Assembly (NCBI RefSeq): GCF_029227915.1
Contig: NC_079875.1
Coordinates: 2,790,001-2,854,000 of the forward strand
Source of the DNA: Hydractinia symbiolongicarpus
Taxonomy: Eukaryota; Cnidaria; Hydrozoa; Anthoathecata; Hydractiniidae
Length of the DNA: 64,000 nucleotides
Reading direction: 5' to 3'
The notes below the pieces were generated by a model. That model made no database searches and was not told where the DNA came from. It saw nothing but the letters and a program-made list of their open reading frames with translations. Below are positions 48,416 to 62,709 of this stretch, in pieces (positions within the stretch are counted from its first letter, which is position 1; every line of letters starts with the position of its first letter). A program made the translations under genes and the position numbers.

Positions 48416-50739
48416 AAGTTAAGAATAAAGTTATTTCTTGGAGTACACTTGCCTCATTTGTTACATTCACAAGGTCAAAGTCCAAAATCAGTTCAATTAA
48501 GTTCCACAGTCAATGGTTTCACTGGTAAAAGCGATGCAACCTAGTAATATCAGAAACATATCGCTAAATACATGTTGGTACCAATATGTGACGCAACCAT
48601 TGAAACTCAAACAGACTGATACCGTTGGAAAGTCAATGAACTGTAGTTTTGGAAACTGTCTCTATTTTCTCAGCGTGCGCTAACGGCTACGATTGGTCCC
48701 ACAGTAACAAATGACTTATTTATTTAAATGTTTAAATAAAGCGCTGCCACAGCGCCCAGTGAAATCGCTGAGTTCCAGCAATCAAGTCAAGTTAAGAATA
48801 AAGTTATTTCTTGGAGTACACTTGCCTCATTTGTTACATTCACAAGGTCAAAGTCCAAAATCAGTTCAATTAAGTCCCACAGTCAATGGTTTCACTGGTA
48901 AAAGCGATGCAACCTAGTAATATCAGAAACATATCGCTAAATACATGTTGGTACCAATATGTGACGCAACCGTTGAAACTCAAACGGACTGATACCGTTA
49001 GAAAGTCAATGAAATGTAGTTTTGGAAACTATCTCTATTTTCTAAGCGAGCGCTAACGGCTAGGATTGGTCCCACTGTAACAAATGACTAATTTATCTAA
49101 ATTGTTAAACAAAACGCTGCCACAGCGCCCAGTGTAATCGCTGAGATACAGCAATCATGTCAAATTAAGAAGAATGTTATTTTTTAGAGTCCAATTGTGT
49201 CACTTATCTCATTTATACAGTCAAACTCCAAAATCAGTTCAATTAAGTCTCACAGTCAATCGTTTCACTGTTAAAAGCGGTGCAAGCTAGTAATGTCAGA
49301 AAAACATCGCTAAATACATGTTGGTACGAATATGTGGCGCAAGCGTTGTACCTGAAACGGACTGATACCGTTAGAAAGTCAATGAAATGTAGTTTTGGAA
49401 ACTGTCTCTATTTTCACTGGGCGCGCTAACGGCTAGGATTTGTCTCACAATAAGAAATGACTTATTTATCTAAATTTTTAAATAAAGCGTTACCACAGCG
49501 CCCAGTGTAATCACTGAGTTCCAGCAATCAAGTGAAGTTAAGAATAAAGTTATTTCTTGGAGTACACTTGCCTCATTTGTTACATTCACAAGGTCAAAGT
49601 CCAAAATCAGTTCAATTAAGTCCCACAGTCAATGGTTTCACTGGTAAAAGCGATGCAACCTAGTAATATCAGAAACATATCGCTAAATACATGTTGGTAC
49701 CAATATGTGACGCAACCATTGAAACTCAAACAGACTGATACCGTTGGAAAGTCAATGAACTGTAGTTTTGGAAACTGTCTCTATTTTCTCAGCGTGCGCT
49801 AACGGCTAGGATTGGTCCCACAGTAACAAATGACTTATTTATTTAAATTTTTAAATAAAGCGCTACCACAGCGCCCAGTGAAATCGCTGAGTTCCAGCAA
49901 TCAAGTCAAGTTAAGAATAAAGTTATTTCTTGGAGTACACTTGCCTCATTTGTTACATTCACAAGGTCAAAGTCCAAAATCAGTTCAATTAAGTCCCACA
50001 GTCAATGGTTTCACTGGTAAAAGCGATGCAACCTAGTAATATCAGAAACATATCGTTAAATACATGTTGGTACCAATATGTGACGCAACCGTTGAAACTC
50101 AAACGGACTGATACCGTTAGAAAGTCAATGAAATGTAGTTTTGGAAACTATCTCTATTTTCTAAGCGAGCGCTAACGGCTAGGATTGGTCCCACTGTAAC
50201 AAATGACTTATTTATCTAAATTGTTAAACAAAACGCTGCCACAGCGCCCAGTGTAATCGCTGAGATACAGCAATCATGTCAAATTAAGAAGAATGTTATT
50301 TTTTAGAGTCCAATTGTGTCACTTATCTCATTTATAAAGTCAAACTCCAAAATCATTTCAATTAAGTGTCACAGTCAATCGTTTCACTGTTAAAAGCGGT
50401 GCAAGCTAGTAATGTCAGAAAAACATCGCTAAATACATGTTGGTACGATAATGTGGCGCAAGCGTTGTAACTGAAACGGACTGATACCGTTAGAAAGTCA
50501 ATGAAATGTAGTTTTGGAAACTGTCTCTATTTTCACTGGGCGCGCTAACGGCTAGGATTTGTCTCACAATAAGAAATGACTTATTTATCTAAATTTTTAA
50601 ATAAAGCGTTACCACAGCGCCCAGTGTAATCACTGAGTTCCAGCAATCAAGTGAAGTTAAGAATAAAGTTATTTCTTGGAGTACACTTGCCTCATTTGTT
50701 ACATTCACAAGGTCAAAGTCCAAAATCAGTTCAATTAAG

Positions 50740-53700
50740 TCCCACAGTCAATGGTTTCACTGGTAAAAGCGATGCAACCTAGTAATATCAGAAACATATC
50801 GCTAAATACATGTTGGTACGAATATGAGACTCAAGCGTTGTACCTGAAACGGACTGATACCGTTAGAAAGTCAATGAAATGTAGTTTTGGAAAGTGTCTC
50901 TATTTTCTCAGCGCACGCTAACGGCTAGGATTGGTCCCACTGTAACAAATGACTTATTTATCTAAATTGTTAAACAAAGAGCTGCCACAGCGCCCAGTGT
51001 AATTGCTGAGATACAGCAATCATGTCAAAGTAAGTAGAATGTTATTTTTTTAGAGTCAAATTGTGTCATTTATCTCATTTATAAAGTCAAAGTCCAAAAT
51101 GAGTTCAATTAAGTCTCACAATCAATCGTTTCACTGTTAAAAGCGGTGCAAGCTAGTAATGTCAGAAAAATATGGCTAAATACATGTTGGTACGAATATG
51201 TGACGCAAGCGTTGTACCTGAAACGGACTGATACCGTTAGAAAGTCAATGAAATGTAGTTTTGGAAACTGTCTCTATTTTCTCAGCGCTCGCTAACGGCT
51301 AGGATTGGTCCCACAGTAACAAATGACTTATTTATCTAAATTTTTAAATGAAACGCTACCACAGCGCCCAGTGTAATCGCTGAGATACAGCAATCATGTC
51401 AAATTAAGAAGAATGTTATTTTTTAAAGTTCAATTGTGTCATTTATCTCATTTATAAATTCAAAGTCCACAATCAGTTCAATTAAGTCTCACAGTAAATC
51501 GTTTCGATGTTAAAAGCGATACAAGCAAGTAATGTCAGAAAAATATCGCTAAATACATGTTGGTACGAATATGAGACGCAAGCATTGTACTTGAAACGGA
51601 CTGATACCGTTAGAAAGTCAATGAAATGTTGTTTTGGAAACTGTCTCTATTTTCTCAGCGCGCGCTAACGGCTAGGATTGGTCCCACAGTAACAAATGAC
51701 TTATTTATATAAATTTTTAAATGAAACGCTACCACAGCGCCCAGTGTAATCGCTGAGATACAGCAATCATGTCAAATTAAGAAGAATGTTATTTTTTAGA
51801 GTCCAATTGTGTCATTTATCTCATTTATAAAGTCAAAGTCCAAAATCAGTTTAATTAAGTCCCACAGTCAATGGTTTCACTGGTAAAAGCGATGCAACCT
51901 AGTAATATCAGAAACATATCGCTAAATACATGTTGGGACCAATATGTGACGCAACCATTGAAACTCAAACGGACTGATACCGTTAGAAAGTCAATGAACT
52001 GTAGTTTTGGAAACTGTCTCTATTTTCTCAGCGCGCGCTAACGGCTAGGATTGGTCCCACTGTAACAAATGACTTATTTATCTAAATTGTTAAACAAAGC
52101 GCTGCAACAGCGCCCAGTGTAATTGCTGAGATACAGCAATCATGTCAAATTAAGAAGAATGTTATTTTTTAGAGTCCAATTGGGTCATTTATCTCATTTA
52201 TAAAGTCAAAGTCCAAAATGAGTTCAATTAAGTCTCACAATCAATCGTTTCACTGTTAAAAGCGGTGCAAGCTAGTAATGTCAGAAAAATATCGCTAAAT
52301 ACATGTTGGTACGAATATGTGACGCAAGCGTTGTACCTGAAACGGACTGATACCGTTAGAAAGTCAATGAAATGTAGTTTTGGAAACTGTCTCTATTTTC
52401 TCAGCGTTCGCTAACGGCTAGGATTGGTCCCACAGTAACAAATGACTTATTTATCTAAATTTTTAAATGAAACGCTACCACAGCGCCCAGTGTAATCGCT
52501 GAGATACAGCAATCATGTCAAATTAAGAAGAATGTTATTTTTTAAAGTTCAATTGTGTCATTTATCTCATTTATAAATTCAAAGTCCACAATCAGTTCAA
52601 TTAAGTCTCACAGTAAATCGTTTCGATGTTAAAAGCGATACAAGCAAGTAATGTCAGAAAAATAGTAGTTTTGGAAACTGTCATATCGCTAAATACATGT
52701 TGGTACGAATATGAGACGCAAGCATTGTACTTAAAACGGACTGATACCGTTAGAAAGTCAATGAAATGTTGTTTTGGAAACTGTCTCTATTTTCTCAGCG
52801 CGCGCTAAAGGCTAGGATTGGTACCACAGTAACAAATGACTTATTTATATATATTTTTAAATGAAACGCTACCACAGCGCCCAGTGTAATCGCTGAGATA
52901 CAGCAATCATGTCAAATTAAGAAGAATGTTATTTTTTAGAGTCCAATTGTGTCATTTATCTCATTTATAAAGTCAAAGTCCAAAATCAGTTTAATTAAGT
53001 CTCACAGTCAATCGTTTCACTGGTAAAAGCGATGCAACCTAGTAATATCAGAAACATATCGTTAAATACATGTTGGTACCAATATGTGACGCAACCGTTG
53101 AAACTCAAACGGACTGATACCGTTAGAAAGTCAATGAAATGTAGTTTTGGAAACTATCTCTATTTTCTAAGCGAGCGCTAACGGCTAGGATTGGTCCCAC
53201 TGTAACAAATGACTTATTTATCTAAATTGTTAAACAAAACGCTGCCACAGCGCCCAGTGTAATCGCTGAGATACAGCAATCATGTCAAATTAAGAAGAAT
53301 GTTATTTTTTAGAGTCCAATTGCGTCACTTATCTCATTTATAAAGTCAAACTCCAAAATCAGTTCAATTAAGTCTCACAGTCAATCGTTTCACTGTTAAA
53401 AGCGGTGCAAGCTAGTAATGTCAGAAAAACATCGCTAAATACATGTTGGTACGATAATGTGGCGCAAGCGTTGTAACTGAAACGGACTGATACCGTTAGA
53501 AAGTCAATGAAATGTAGTTTTGGAAACTGTCTCTATTTTCACTGGGCGCGCTAACGGCTAGGATTTGTCTCACAATAAGAAATGACTTATTTATCTAAAT
53601 TTTTAAATAAAGCGTTACCACAGCGCCCAGTGTAATCACTGAGTTCCAGCAATCAAGTGAAGTTAAGAATAAAGTTATTTCTTGGAGTACACTTGCCTCA

Positions 53701-55239
53701 TTTGTTACATTCACAAGGTCAAAGTCCAAAATCAGTTCAATTAAGTCCCACAGTCAATGGTTTCACTGGTAAAAGCGATGCAACCTAGTAATATCAGAAA
53801 CATATCGCTAAATACATGTTGGTACGAATATGAGACTCAAGCGTTGTACCTGAAACGGACTGATACCGTTAGAAAGTCAATGAAATGTAGTTTTGGAAAG
53901 TGTCTCTATTTTCTCAGCGCACGCTAACGGCTAGGATTGGTCCCACTGTAACAAATGACTTATTTATCTAAATTGTTAAACAAAGAGCTGCCACAGCGCC
54001 CAGTGTAATTGCTGAGATACAGCAATCATGTCAAAGTAAGTAGAATGTTATTTTTTTAGAGTCAAATTGTGTCATTTATCTCATTTATAAAGTCAAAGTC
54101 CAAAATGAGTTCAATTAAGTCTCACAATCAATCGTTTCACTGTTAAAAGCGGTGCAAGCTAGTAATGTCAGAAAAATATGGCTAAATACATGTTGGTACG
54201 AATATGTGACGCAAGCGTTGTACCTGAAACGGACTGATACCGTTAGAAAGTCAATGAAATGTAGTTTTGGAAACTGTCTCTATTTTCTCAGCGCTCGCTA
54301 ACGGCTAGGATTGGTCCCACAGTAACAAATGACTTATTTATCTAAATTTTTAAATGAAACGCTACCACAGCGCCCAGTGTAATCGCTGAGATACAGCAAT
54401 CATGTCAAATTAAGAAGAATGTTATTTTTTTAGAGTCAAATTGTGTCATTTATCTCATTTATAAAGTCAAAGTCCAAAATGAGTTCAATTAAGTCTCACA
54501 ATCAATCGTTTCACTGTTAAAAGCGGTGCAAGCTAGTAATGTCAGAAAAATATGGCTAAATACATGTTGGTACGAATATGTGACGCAAGCGTTGTACCTG
54601 AAACGGACTGATACCGTTAGAAAGTCAATGAAATGTAGTTTTGGAAACTGTCTCTATTTTCTCAGCGCTCGCTAACGGCTAGGATTGGTCCCACAGTAAC
54701 AAATGACTTATTTATCTAAATTTTTAAATGAAACGCTACCACAGCGCCCAGTGTAATCGCTGAGATACAGCAATCATGTCAAATTAAGAAGAATGTTATT
54801 TTTTAAAGTTCAATTGTGTCATTTATCTCATTTATAAATTCAAAGTCCACAATCAGTTCAATTAAGTCTCACAGTAAATCGTTTCGATGTTAAAAGCGAT
54901 ACAAGCAAGTAATGTCAGAAAAATATCGCTAAATACATGTTGGTACGAATATGAGACGCAAGCATTGTACTTGAAACGGACTGATACCGTTAGAAAGTCA
55001 ATGAAATGTTGTTTTGGAAACTGTCTCTATTTTCTCAGCGCGCGCTAACGGCTAGGATTGGTCCCACAGTAACAAATGACTTATTTATATAAATTTTTAA
55101 ATGAAACGCTACCACAGCGCCCAGTGTAATCGCTGAGATACAGCAATCATGTCAAATTAGGAAGAATGTTATTTTTTGGAGTCCAATTGTGTCATTTATC
55201 TCATTTATAAAGTCAAAGTCCAAAATCTGTTCAATTAAG
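50740..55239. repeat. 4.5-kb higher-order repeat, copy 1 (~12 monomers)
   Basis: Diagnostic variants recur exactly 4,500 bp downstream: GAATATGAGACTCAAGCG at 50820 and 55320, the 21-bp insertion at 52664 and 57164, and GTACGATAATGTGGCGC at about 53448 and 57948. The match breaks between about 53022 and 53390, where the monomer type differs, and resumes in register. Confidence 0.8.
52664..52684 (+). other. 21-bp templated insertion inside a monomer (copy 1)
   Basis: Between CAGAAAAAT and ATCGCTAAATAC lie 21 extra bases. Nineteen of these, AGTAGTTTTGGAAACTGTC, are a copy of a segment normally found about 110 bp downstream in the monomer. The same insertion occurs 4,500 bp later. Confidence 0.85.
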
Positions 55240-58200
55240 TCCCACAGTCAATGGTTTCACTGGTAAAAGCGATGCAACCTAGTAATATCAGAAACATATC
55301 GCTAAATACATGTTGGTACGAATATGAGACTCAAGCGTTGTACCTGAAACGGACTGATACCGTTAGAAAGTCAATGAAATGTAGTTTTGGAAAGTGTCTC
55401 TATTTTCTCAGCGCACGCTAACGGCTAGGATTGGTCCCACTGTAACAAATGACTTATTTATCTAAATTGTTAAACAAAGAGCTGCCACAGCGCCCAGTGT
55501 AATTGCTGAGATACAGCAATCATGTCAAAGTAAGTAGAATGTTATTTTTTTAGAGTCAAATTGTGTCATTTATCTCATTTATAAAGTCAAAGTCCAAAAT
55601 GAGTTCAATTAAGTCTCACAATCAATCGTTTCACTGTTAAAAGCGGTGCAAGCTAGTAATGTCAGAAAAATATGGCTAAATACATGTTGGTACGAATATG
55701 TGACGCAAGCGTTGTACCTGAAACGGACTGATACCGTTAGAAAGTCAATGAAATGTAGTTTTGGAAACTGTCTCTATTTTCTCAGCGCTCGCTAACGGCT
55801 AGGATTGGTCCCACAGTAACAAATGACTTATTTATCTAAATTTTTAAATGAAACGCTACCACAGCGCCCAGTGTAATCGCTGAGATACAGCAATCATGTC
55901 AAATTAAGAAGAATGTTATTTTTTAAAGTTCAATTGTGTCATTTATCTCATTTATAAATTCAAAGTCCACAATCAGTTCAATTAAGTCTCACAGTAAATC
56001 GTTTCGATGTTAAAAGCGATACAAGCAAGTAATGTCAGAAAAATATCGCTAAATACATGTTGGTACGAATATGAGACGCAAGCATTGTACTTGAAACGGA
56101 CTGATACCGTTAGAAAGTCAATGAAATGTTGTTTTGGAAACTGTCTCTATTTTCTCAGCGCGCGCTAACGGCTAGGATTGGTCCCACAGTAACAAATGAC
56201 TTATTTATATAGATTTTTAAATGAAACGCTACCACAGCGCCCAGTGTAATCGCTGAGATACAGCAATCATGTCAAATTAAGAAGAATGTTATTTTTTAGA
56301 GTCCAATTGTGTCATTTATCTCATTTATAAAGTCAAAGTCCAAAATCAGTTTAATTAAGTCCCACAGTCAATGGTTTCACTGGTAAAAGCGATGCCATCT
56401 AGTAATATCAGAAACATATCGCTAAATACATGTTGGGACCAATATGTGACGCAACCATTGAAACTCAAACGGACTGATACCGTTAGAAAGTCAATGAACT
56501 GTAGTTTTGGAAACTGTCTCTATTTTCTCAGCGCGCGCTAACGGCTAGGATTGGTCCCACTGTAACAAATGACTTATTTATCTAAATTGTTAAACAAAGC
56601 GCTGCAACAGCGCCCAGTGTAATTGCTGAGATACAGCAATCATGTCAAATTAAGAAGAATGTTATTTTTTAGAGTCCAATTGGGTCATTTATCTCATTTA
56701 TAAAGTCAAAGTCCAAAATGAGTTCAATTAAGTCTCACAATCAATCGTTTCACTGTTAAAAGCGGTGCAAGCTAGTAATGTCAGAAAAATATCGCTAAAT
56801 ACATGTTGGTACGAATATGTGACGCAAGCGTTGTACCTGAAACGGACTGATACCGTTAGAAAGTCAATGAAATGTAGTTTTGGAAACTGTCTCTATTTTC
56901 TCAGCGTTCGCTAACGGCTAGGATTGGTCCCACAGTAACAAATGACTTATTTATCTAAATTTTTAAATGAAACGCTACCACAGCGCCCAGTGTAATCGCT
57001 GAGATACAGCAATCATGTCAAATTAAGAAGAATGTTATTTTTTAAAGTTCAATTGTGTCATTTATCTCATTTATAAATTCAAAGTCCACAATCAGTTCAA
57101 TTAAGTCTCACAGTAAATCGTTTCGATGTTAAAAGCGATACAAGCAAGTAATGTCAGAAAAATAGTAGTTTTGGAAACTGTCATATCGCTAAATACATGT
57201 TGGTACGAATATGAGACGCAAGCATTGTACTTAAAACGGACTGATACCGTTAGAAAGTCAATGAAATGTTGTTTTGGAAACTGTCTCTATTTTCTCTGCG
57301 CGCGCTAAAGGCTAGGATTGGTACCACAGTAACAAATGACTTATTTATATATATTTTTAAATGAAACGCTACCACAGCGCCCAGTGTAATCGCTGAGATA
57401 CAGCAATCATGTCAAATTAAGAAGAATGTTATTTTTTAGAGTCCAATTGTGTCATTTATCTCATTTATAAAGTCAAAGTCCAAAATCAGTTTAATTAAGT
57501 CTCACAGTCAATCGTTTCACTGTTAAAAGCGATGCAAGCTAGTAATGTCAGAAAAATATCGCTAAATCCATGTTGGTACGAATATGAGACGCAAGCGTTG
57601 TACCTGAAACGGACTGATGCCGTTAGAAAGTCAATGAAATGTAGTTTTGAAAACTGTCTCTATTTTCTCAGCGCGCGCTAACGGCTAGGATTGGTCCCAC
57701 AGTAACAAATGACTAATTTATCTAAATTCTTTAATGAAACGCTACCACAGCGCCCAGTGTAATCGCTGAGGTACAGCAATCATGTCAAATTAAGAAGAAT
57801 GTTACTTTTTAGAGTCCAATTGTGTCATTTATCTCATTTATAAAGTCAAAGTCCAAAATCAGTTCAATTAAGTCTCACAGTCAATCGTTTCACTGTTAAA
57901 AGCGGTGCAAGCTAGTAATGTCAAAAAAACATCGCTAAATACATGTTGGTACGATAATGTGGCGCAAGCGTTGTAACTGAAACGGACTGATACCGTTAGA
58001 AAGTCAATGAAATGTAGTTTTGGAAACTGTCTCTATTTTCACTGGGCGCGCTAACGGCTAGGATTTGTCTCACAATAAGAAATGACTTATTTATCTAAAT
58101 TTTTAAATAAAGCGTTACCACAGCGCCCAGTGTAATCACTGAGTTCCAGCAATCAAGTGAAGTTAAGAATAAAGTTATTTCTTGGAGTACACTTGCCTCA

Positions 58201-58920
58201 TTTGTTACATTCACAAGGTCAAAGTCCAAAATCAGTTCAATTAAGTCCCACAGTCAATGGTTTCACTGGTAAAAGCGATGCAACCTAGTAATATCAGAAA
58301 CATATCGCTAAATACATGTTGGTACGAATATGAGACTCAAGCGTTGTACCTGAAACGGACTGATACCGTTAGAAAGTCAATGAAATGTAGTTTTGGAAAG
58401 TGTCTCTATTTTCTCAGCGCACGCTAACGGCTAGGATTGGTCCCACTGTAACAAATGACTTATTTATCTAAATTGTTAAACAAAGAGCTGCCACAGCGCC
58501 CAGTGTAATTGCTGAGATACAGCAATCATGTCAAAGTAAGTAGAATGTTATTTTTTTAGAGTCAAATTGTGTCATTTATCTCATTTATAAAGTCAAAGTC
58601 CAAAATGAGTTCAATTAAGTCTCACAATCAATCGTTTCACTGTTAAAAGCGGTGCAAGCTAGTAATGTCAGAAAAATATGGCTAAATACATGTTGGTACG
58701 AATATGTGACGCAAGCGTTGTACCTGAAACGGACTGATACCGTTAGAAAGTCAATGAAATGTAGTTTTGGAAACTGTCTCTATTTTCTCAGCGCTCGCTA
58801 ACGGCTAGGATTGGTCCCACAGTAACAAATGACTTATTTATCTAAATTTTTAAATGAAACGCTACCACAGCGCCCAGTGTAATCGCTGAGATACAGCAAT
58901 CATGTCAAATTAAGAAGAAT
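55240..58920. repeat. 4.5-kb higher-order repeat, copy 2 (partial)
   Basis: Matches 50740-54420 at a 4,500-bp offset, except for the patch at about 57522-57890. It diverges near 58920, where copy 1 carries an additional module with seven T and this copy goes to the TTTTTAAAGTTCAATTG type. Confidence 0.8.
57164..57184 (+). other. 21-bp templated insertion inside a monomer (copy 2)
   Basis: Same extra bases at the same monomer position as at 52664-52684, carried along by the 4.5-kb higher-order repeat. Confidence 0.85.
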
Positions 58921-59189
58921 GTTATTTTTTAAAGTTCAATTGTGTCATTTATCTCATTTATAAATTCAAAGTCCACAATCAGTTCAATTAAGTCTCACAG
59001 TAAATCGTTTCGATGTTAAAAGCGATACAAGCAAGTAATGTCAGAAAAATATCGCTAAATACATGTTGGTACGAATATGAGACGCAAGCATTGTACTTGA
59101 AACGGACTGATACCGCTAGAAAGTCAATGAAATGTTGTTTTGGAAACTGTCTCTATTTTCTCAGCACGCGCTAACGGCTAGGATTGGTC

Positions 59190-60250
59190 CCACAGTAACA
59201 AATGACTTATTTATATAAATTTTTAAATAAAGCGCTACCACAGCGCCCAGTGAAATCGCTGAGTTCCAGCAATCAAGTCAAGTTAAGAATAAAGTTATTT
59301 CTTGGAGTACACTTGCCTCATTTGTTACATTCACAAGGTCAAAGTCCAAAATCAGTTCAATTAAGTCCCACAGTCAATGGTTTCACTGGTAAAAGCGATG
59401 CAACCTAGTAATATCAGAAACATATCGCTAAATACATGTTGGTACCAATATGTGACGCAACCGTTGAAACTCAAACGGACTGATACCGTTAGAAAGTCAA
59501 TGAAATGTAGTTTTGGAAACTATCTCTATTTTCTAAGCGAGCGCTAACGGCTAGGATTGGTCCCACTGTAACAAATGACTTATTTATCTAAATTGTTAAA
59601 CAAAACGCTGCCACAGCGCCCAGTGTAATCGCTGAGATACAGCAATCATGTCAAATTAAGAAGAATGTTATTTTTTAGAGTCCAATTGTGTCACTTATCT
59701 CATTTATAAAGTCAAACTCCAAAATCAGTTCAATTAAGTCTCACAGTCAATCGTTTCACTGTTAAAAGCGGTGCAAGCTAGTAATGTCAGAAAAACATCG
59801 CTAAATACATGTTGGTACGATAATGTGGCGCAAGCGTTGTAACTGAAACGGACTGATACCGTTAGAAAGTCAATGAAATGTAGTTTTGGAAACTGTCTCT
59901 ATTTTCACTGGGCGCGCTAACGGCTAGGATTTGTCTCACAATAAGAAATGACTTATTTATCTAAATTTTTAAATAAAGCGTTACCACAGCGCCCAGTGTA
60001 ATCACTGAGTTCCAGCAATCAAGTGAAGTTAAGAATAAAGTTATTTCTTGGAGTACACTTGCCTCATTTGTTACATTCACAAGGTCAAAGTCCAAAATCA
60101 GTTCAATTAAGTCCCACAGTCAATGGTTTCACTGGTAAAAGCGATGCAACCTAGTAATATCAGAAACATATCGCTAAATACATGTTGGTACGAATATGAG
60201 ACTCAAGCGTTGTACCTGAAACGGACTGATACCGTTAGAAAGTCAATGAA
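59190..60250. repeat. Block matching 49817-50878
   Basis: About three monomers repeat a segment about 9,372 bp upstream, including GTGAAATCGCTGAGTTCC, AACTATCTCTATTTTCTAAG and GTACGATAATGTGGCGC variants in the same order. Confidence 0.65.
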
Positions 60251-62709
60251 ATGTAGTTTTGGAAACTGTCTCTATTTTCTCAGCGCGCGCTAACGGCTAG
60301 GATTGGTCCCACTGTAACAAATGACTTATTTATCAAAATTGTTAAACAAAGCGCTGCAACAGCGCCCAGTGTAATTGCTGAGATACAGCAATCATGTCAA
60401 ATTAAGAAGAATGTTATTTTTTAGAGTCCAATTGTGTCATTTATCTCATTTATAAATTCAAAGTCCACAATCAGTTCAATTAAGTCTCACAGTAAATCGT
60501 TTCGATGTTAAAAGCGATACAAGCAAGTAATGTCAGAAAAATATCGCTAAATACATGTTGGTACGAATATGAGACGCAAGCATTGTACTTGAAACGGACT
60601 GATACCGTTAGAAAGTCAATGAAATGTTGTTTTGGAAACTGTCTCTATTTTCTCAGCGCGCGCTAACGGCTAGGATTGGTCCCACAGTAACAAATGACTT
60701 ATTTATATAAATTTTTAAATGAAATGCTACCACAGCGCCCAGTGTAATCGCTGAGATACAGCAATCATGTCAAATTAAGAAGAATGTTAATTTTTAGAGT
60801 ACAATTGTGTCATTTATCTCATTTATAAAGTCAAAGTCCAAAATGAGTTCAAATAAGTCTCACAATCAATCGTTTCACTGTTAAAAGCGGTGCAAGCTAG
60901 TAATGTCAGAAAAATATCGCTAAATACATGTTGGTACGAATGTGTGACGCAAGCGTTGTACCTGAAACGGACTGATACCGTTGGAAAGTCAATGAAATGT
61001 AGTTTTGGAAACTGTCTCTATTTTCTCAGCGCTCGCTAACGGCTAGGATTGGTCCCACAGTAACAAATGACTTATTTATCTAAATTTTTAAATGAAACGC
61101 TACCACAGCGCCCAGTGTAATCGCTGAGATACAGCAATCATGTCAAATTAAGAAAAATGTTATTTTTTAAAGTTCAATTGTGTCATTTATCTCATTTATA
61201 AATTCAAAGTCCACAATCAGTTCAATTAAATCTCACAGTCAATTGTTTCGATGTTAAAAGCGATACAAGCAAGTAATGTCAGAAAAATATCGCTAAATAC
61301 ATGTTGGTACGAATATGAGACGCAAGCATTGTACTTGAAACGCACTGATACCGTTAGAAAGTCAATGAAATGTTGTTTTGGAAACTGTCTCTACTTTCTC
61401 AGCGCGCGCTAACGGCTAGGATTGGTCCCACAGTAACAAATGACTTATTTATATAAATTTTTAAATGAATTGCTACCACAGCGCCCAGTGTAATCGCTGA
61501 GATACAGCAATCATGTCAAATTAAGAATAATGTTAATTTTTAGAGTACAATTGTGTCATTTATCTCATTTATAAAGTCAAAGTCCAAAATCAGTTCAATT
61601 AAGTCTCACAGTTAATCGTTTCACTGTGAAAAGCGATGCAACCTAGTAATATCAGAAAAATATCGCTAAATCCATGTTGGTACAAATATGAGACGCAAGC
61701 GTTGTACCTGAAACGGAATGATACCGTTTGAAAGTCAATGAAATGTAGTTTTGGAAACTGTCTCCATTTTCTCAGCGCGTGCTAACGGCTAGGATTGGTC
61801 CCACAGTAACAAATGACTTATTTATGTAAATTTTTAAATGAACCTCTACCACAGCGCCCAGTGTAATCGCTGAGATACAGCAATCATGTCAAAATAAGAA
61901 GAATGTTATTTTTCAGAGTCCAATTGTGTCATTTATCTCATTTATAAAGTCAAAGTCCAAAATCAGTTCAATTAAGTCTCACAGTCAATCGTTTCACTGT
62001 TAAAAGCGGTGAAAGCTAGTAATGTCAGAAAAATATCGCTAAATACATGTTGGTACGAATATGTGACGCAACCGTGGTTACTCAAACGGACTGATACCGT
62101 TAGAAAGTCCATGAAATGTAGTTTTTAAATCTGTCTCTATTTCTTCAGCGGGCGCTAACGGCTACGATTGGTCCCACAGTACAAATTGACTTAATTATCT
62201 AAATTTTTAAACAAAGCGCTGCCACAGCGCCCTGTGTAACTGCTAAGTTCCAGTAATCAAGTCAAATTAGGAAGAATGTTATTTTTTGGAGTCCAATTGT
62301 GTCATTTATCTCATTTATAAAGTCAATGTGCAAAAACAGTTCAATTAAGTCCCACAGTAAAAATCTTGACTGTTAAAAGCGATGCAAGCTAGTAATATCA
62401 GCAAATAGCGCTAAATACATGTTGGTACGAATATGTGACGCAACTGTTGTAGCTTAAAAGCACTGATACCGTTAGAAATTCAATGAAATGTAGTTTGTGT
62501 AACTGTGTCTTTTTCCCCAGCGCGCGCTGACGGCTAGGATTGGTCCCACAGAAAAAAATGACTTATTTATCTAAACTTTTTAAAAAACGCTATTACAGCG
62601 CCCAGTGTAATCGTTGAGTTCCAGCAATCAAGTCAAGTTAAGAATAAAGTTATTTCTTGGAGTACACTTGCCGCATTTGTTACATTCACAAGGTCAAAGT
62701 CCAAAATCA

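Noticed and set aside
35453-59408. Recurrent 68-codon plus-strand frames starting MTYLFKFLNKALPQ
   Set aside because: Satellite monomers of one subfamily; present only where the monomer variant lacks stops, with no independent coding evidence.
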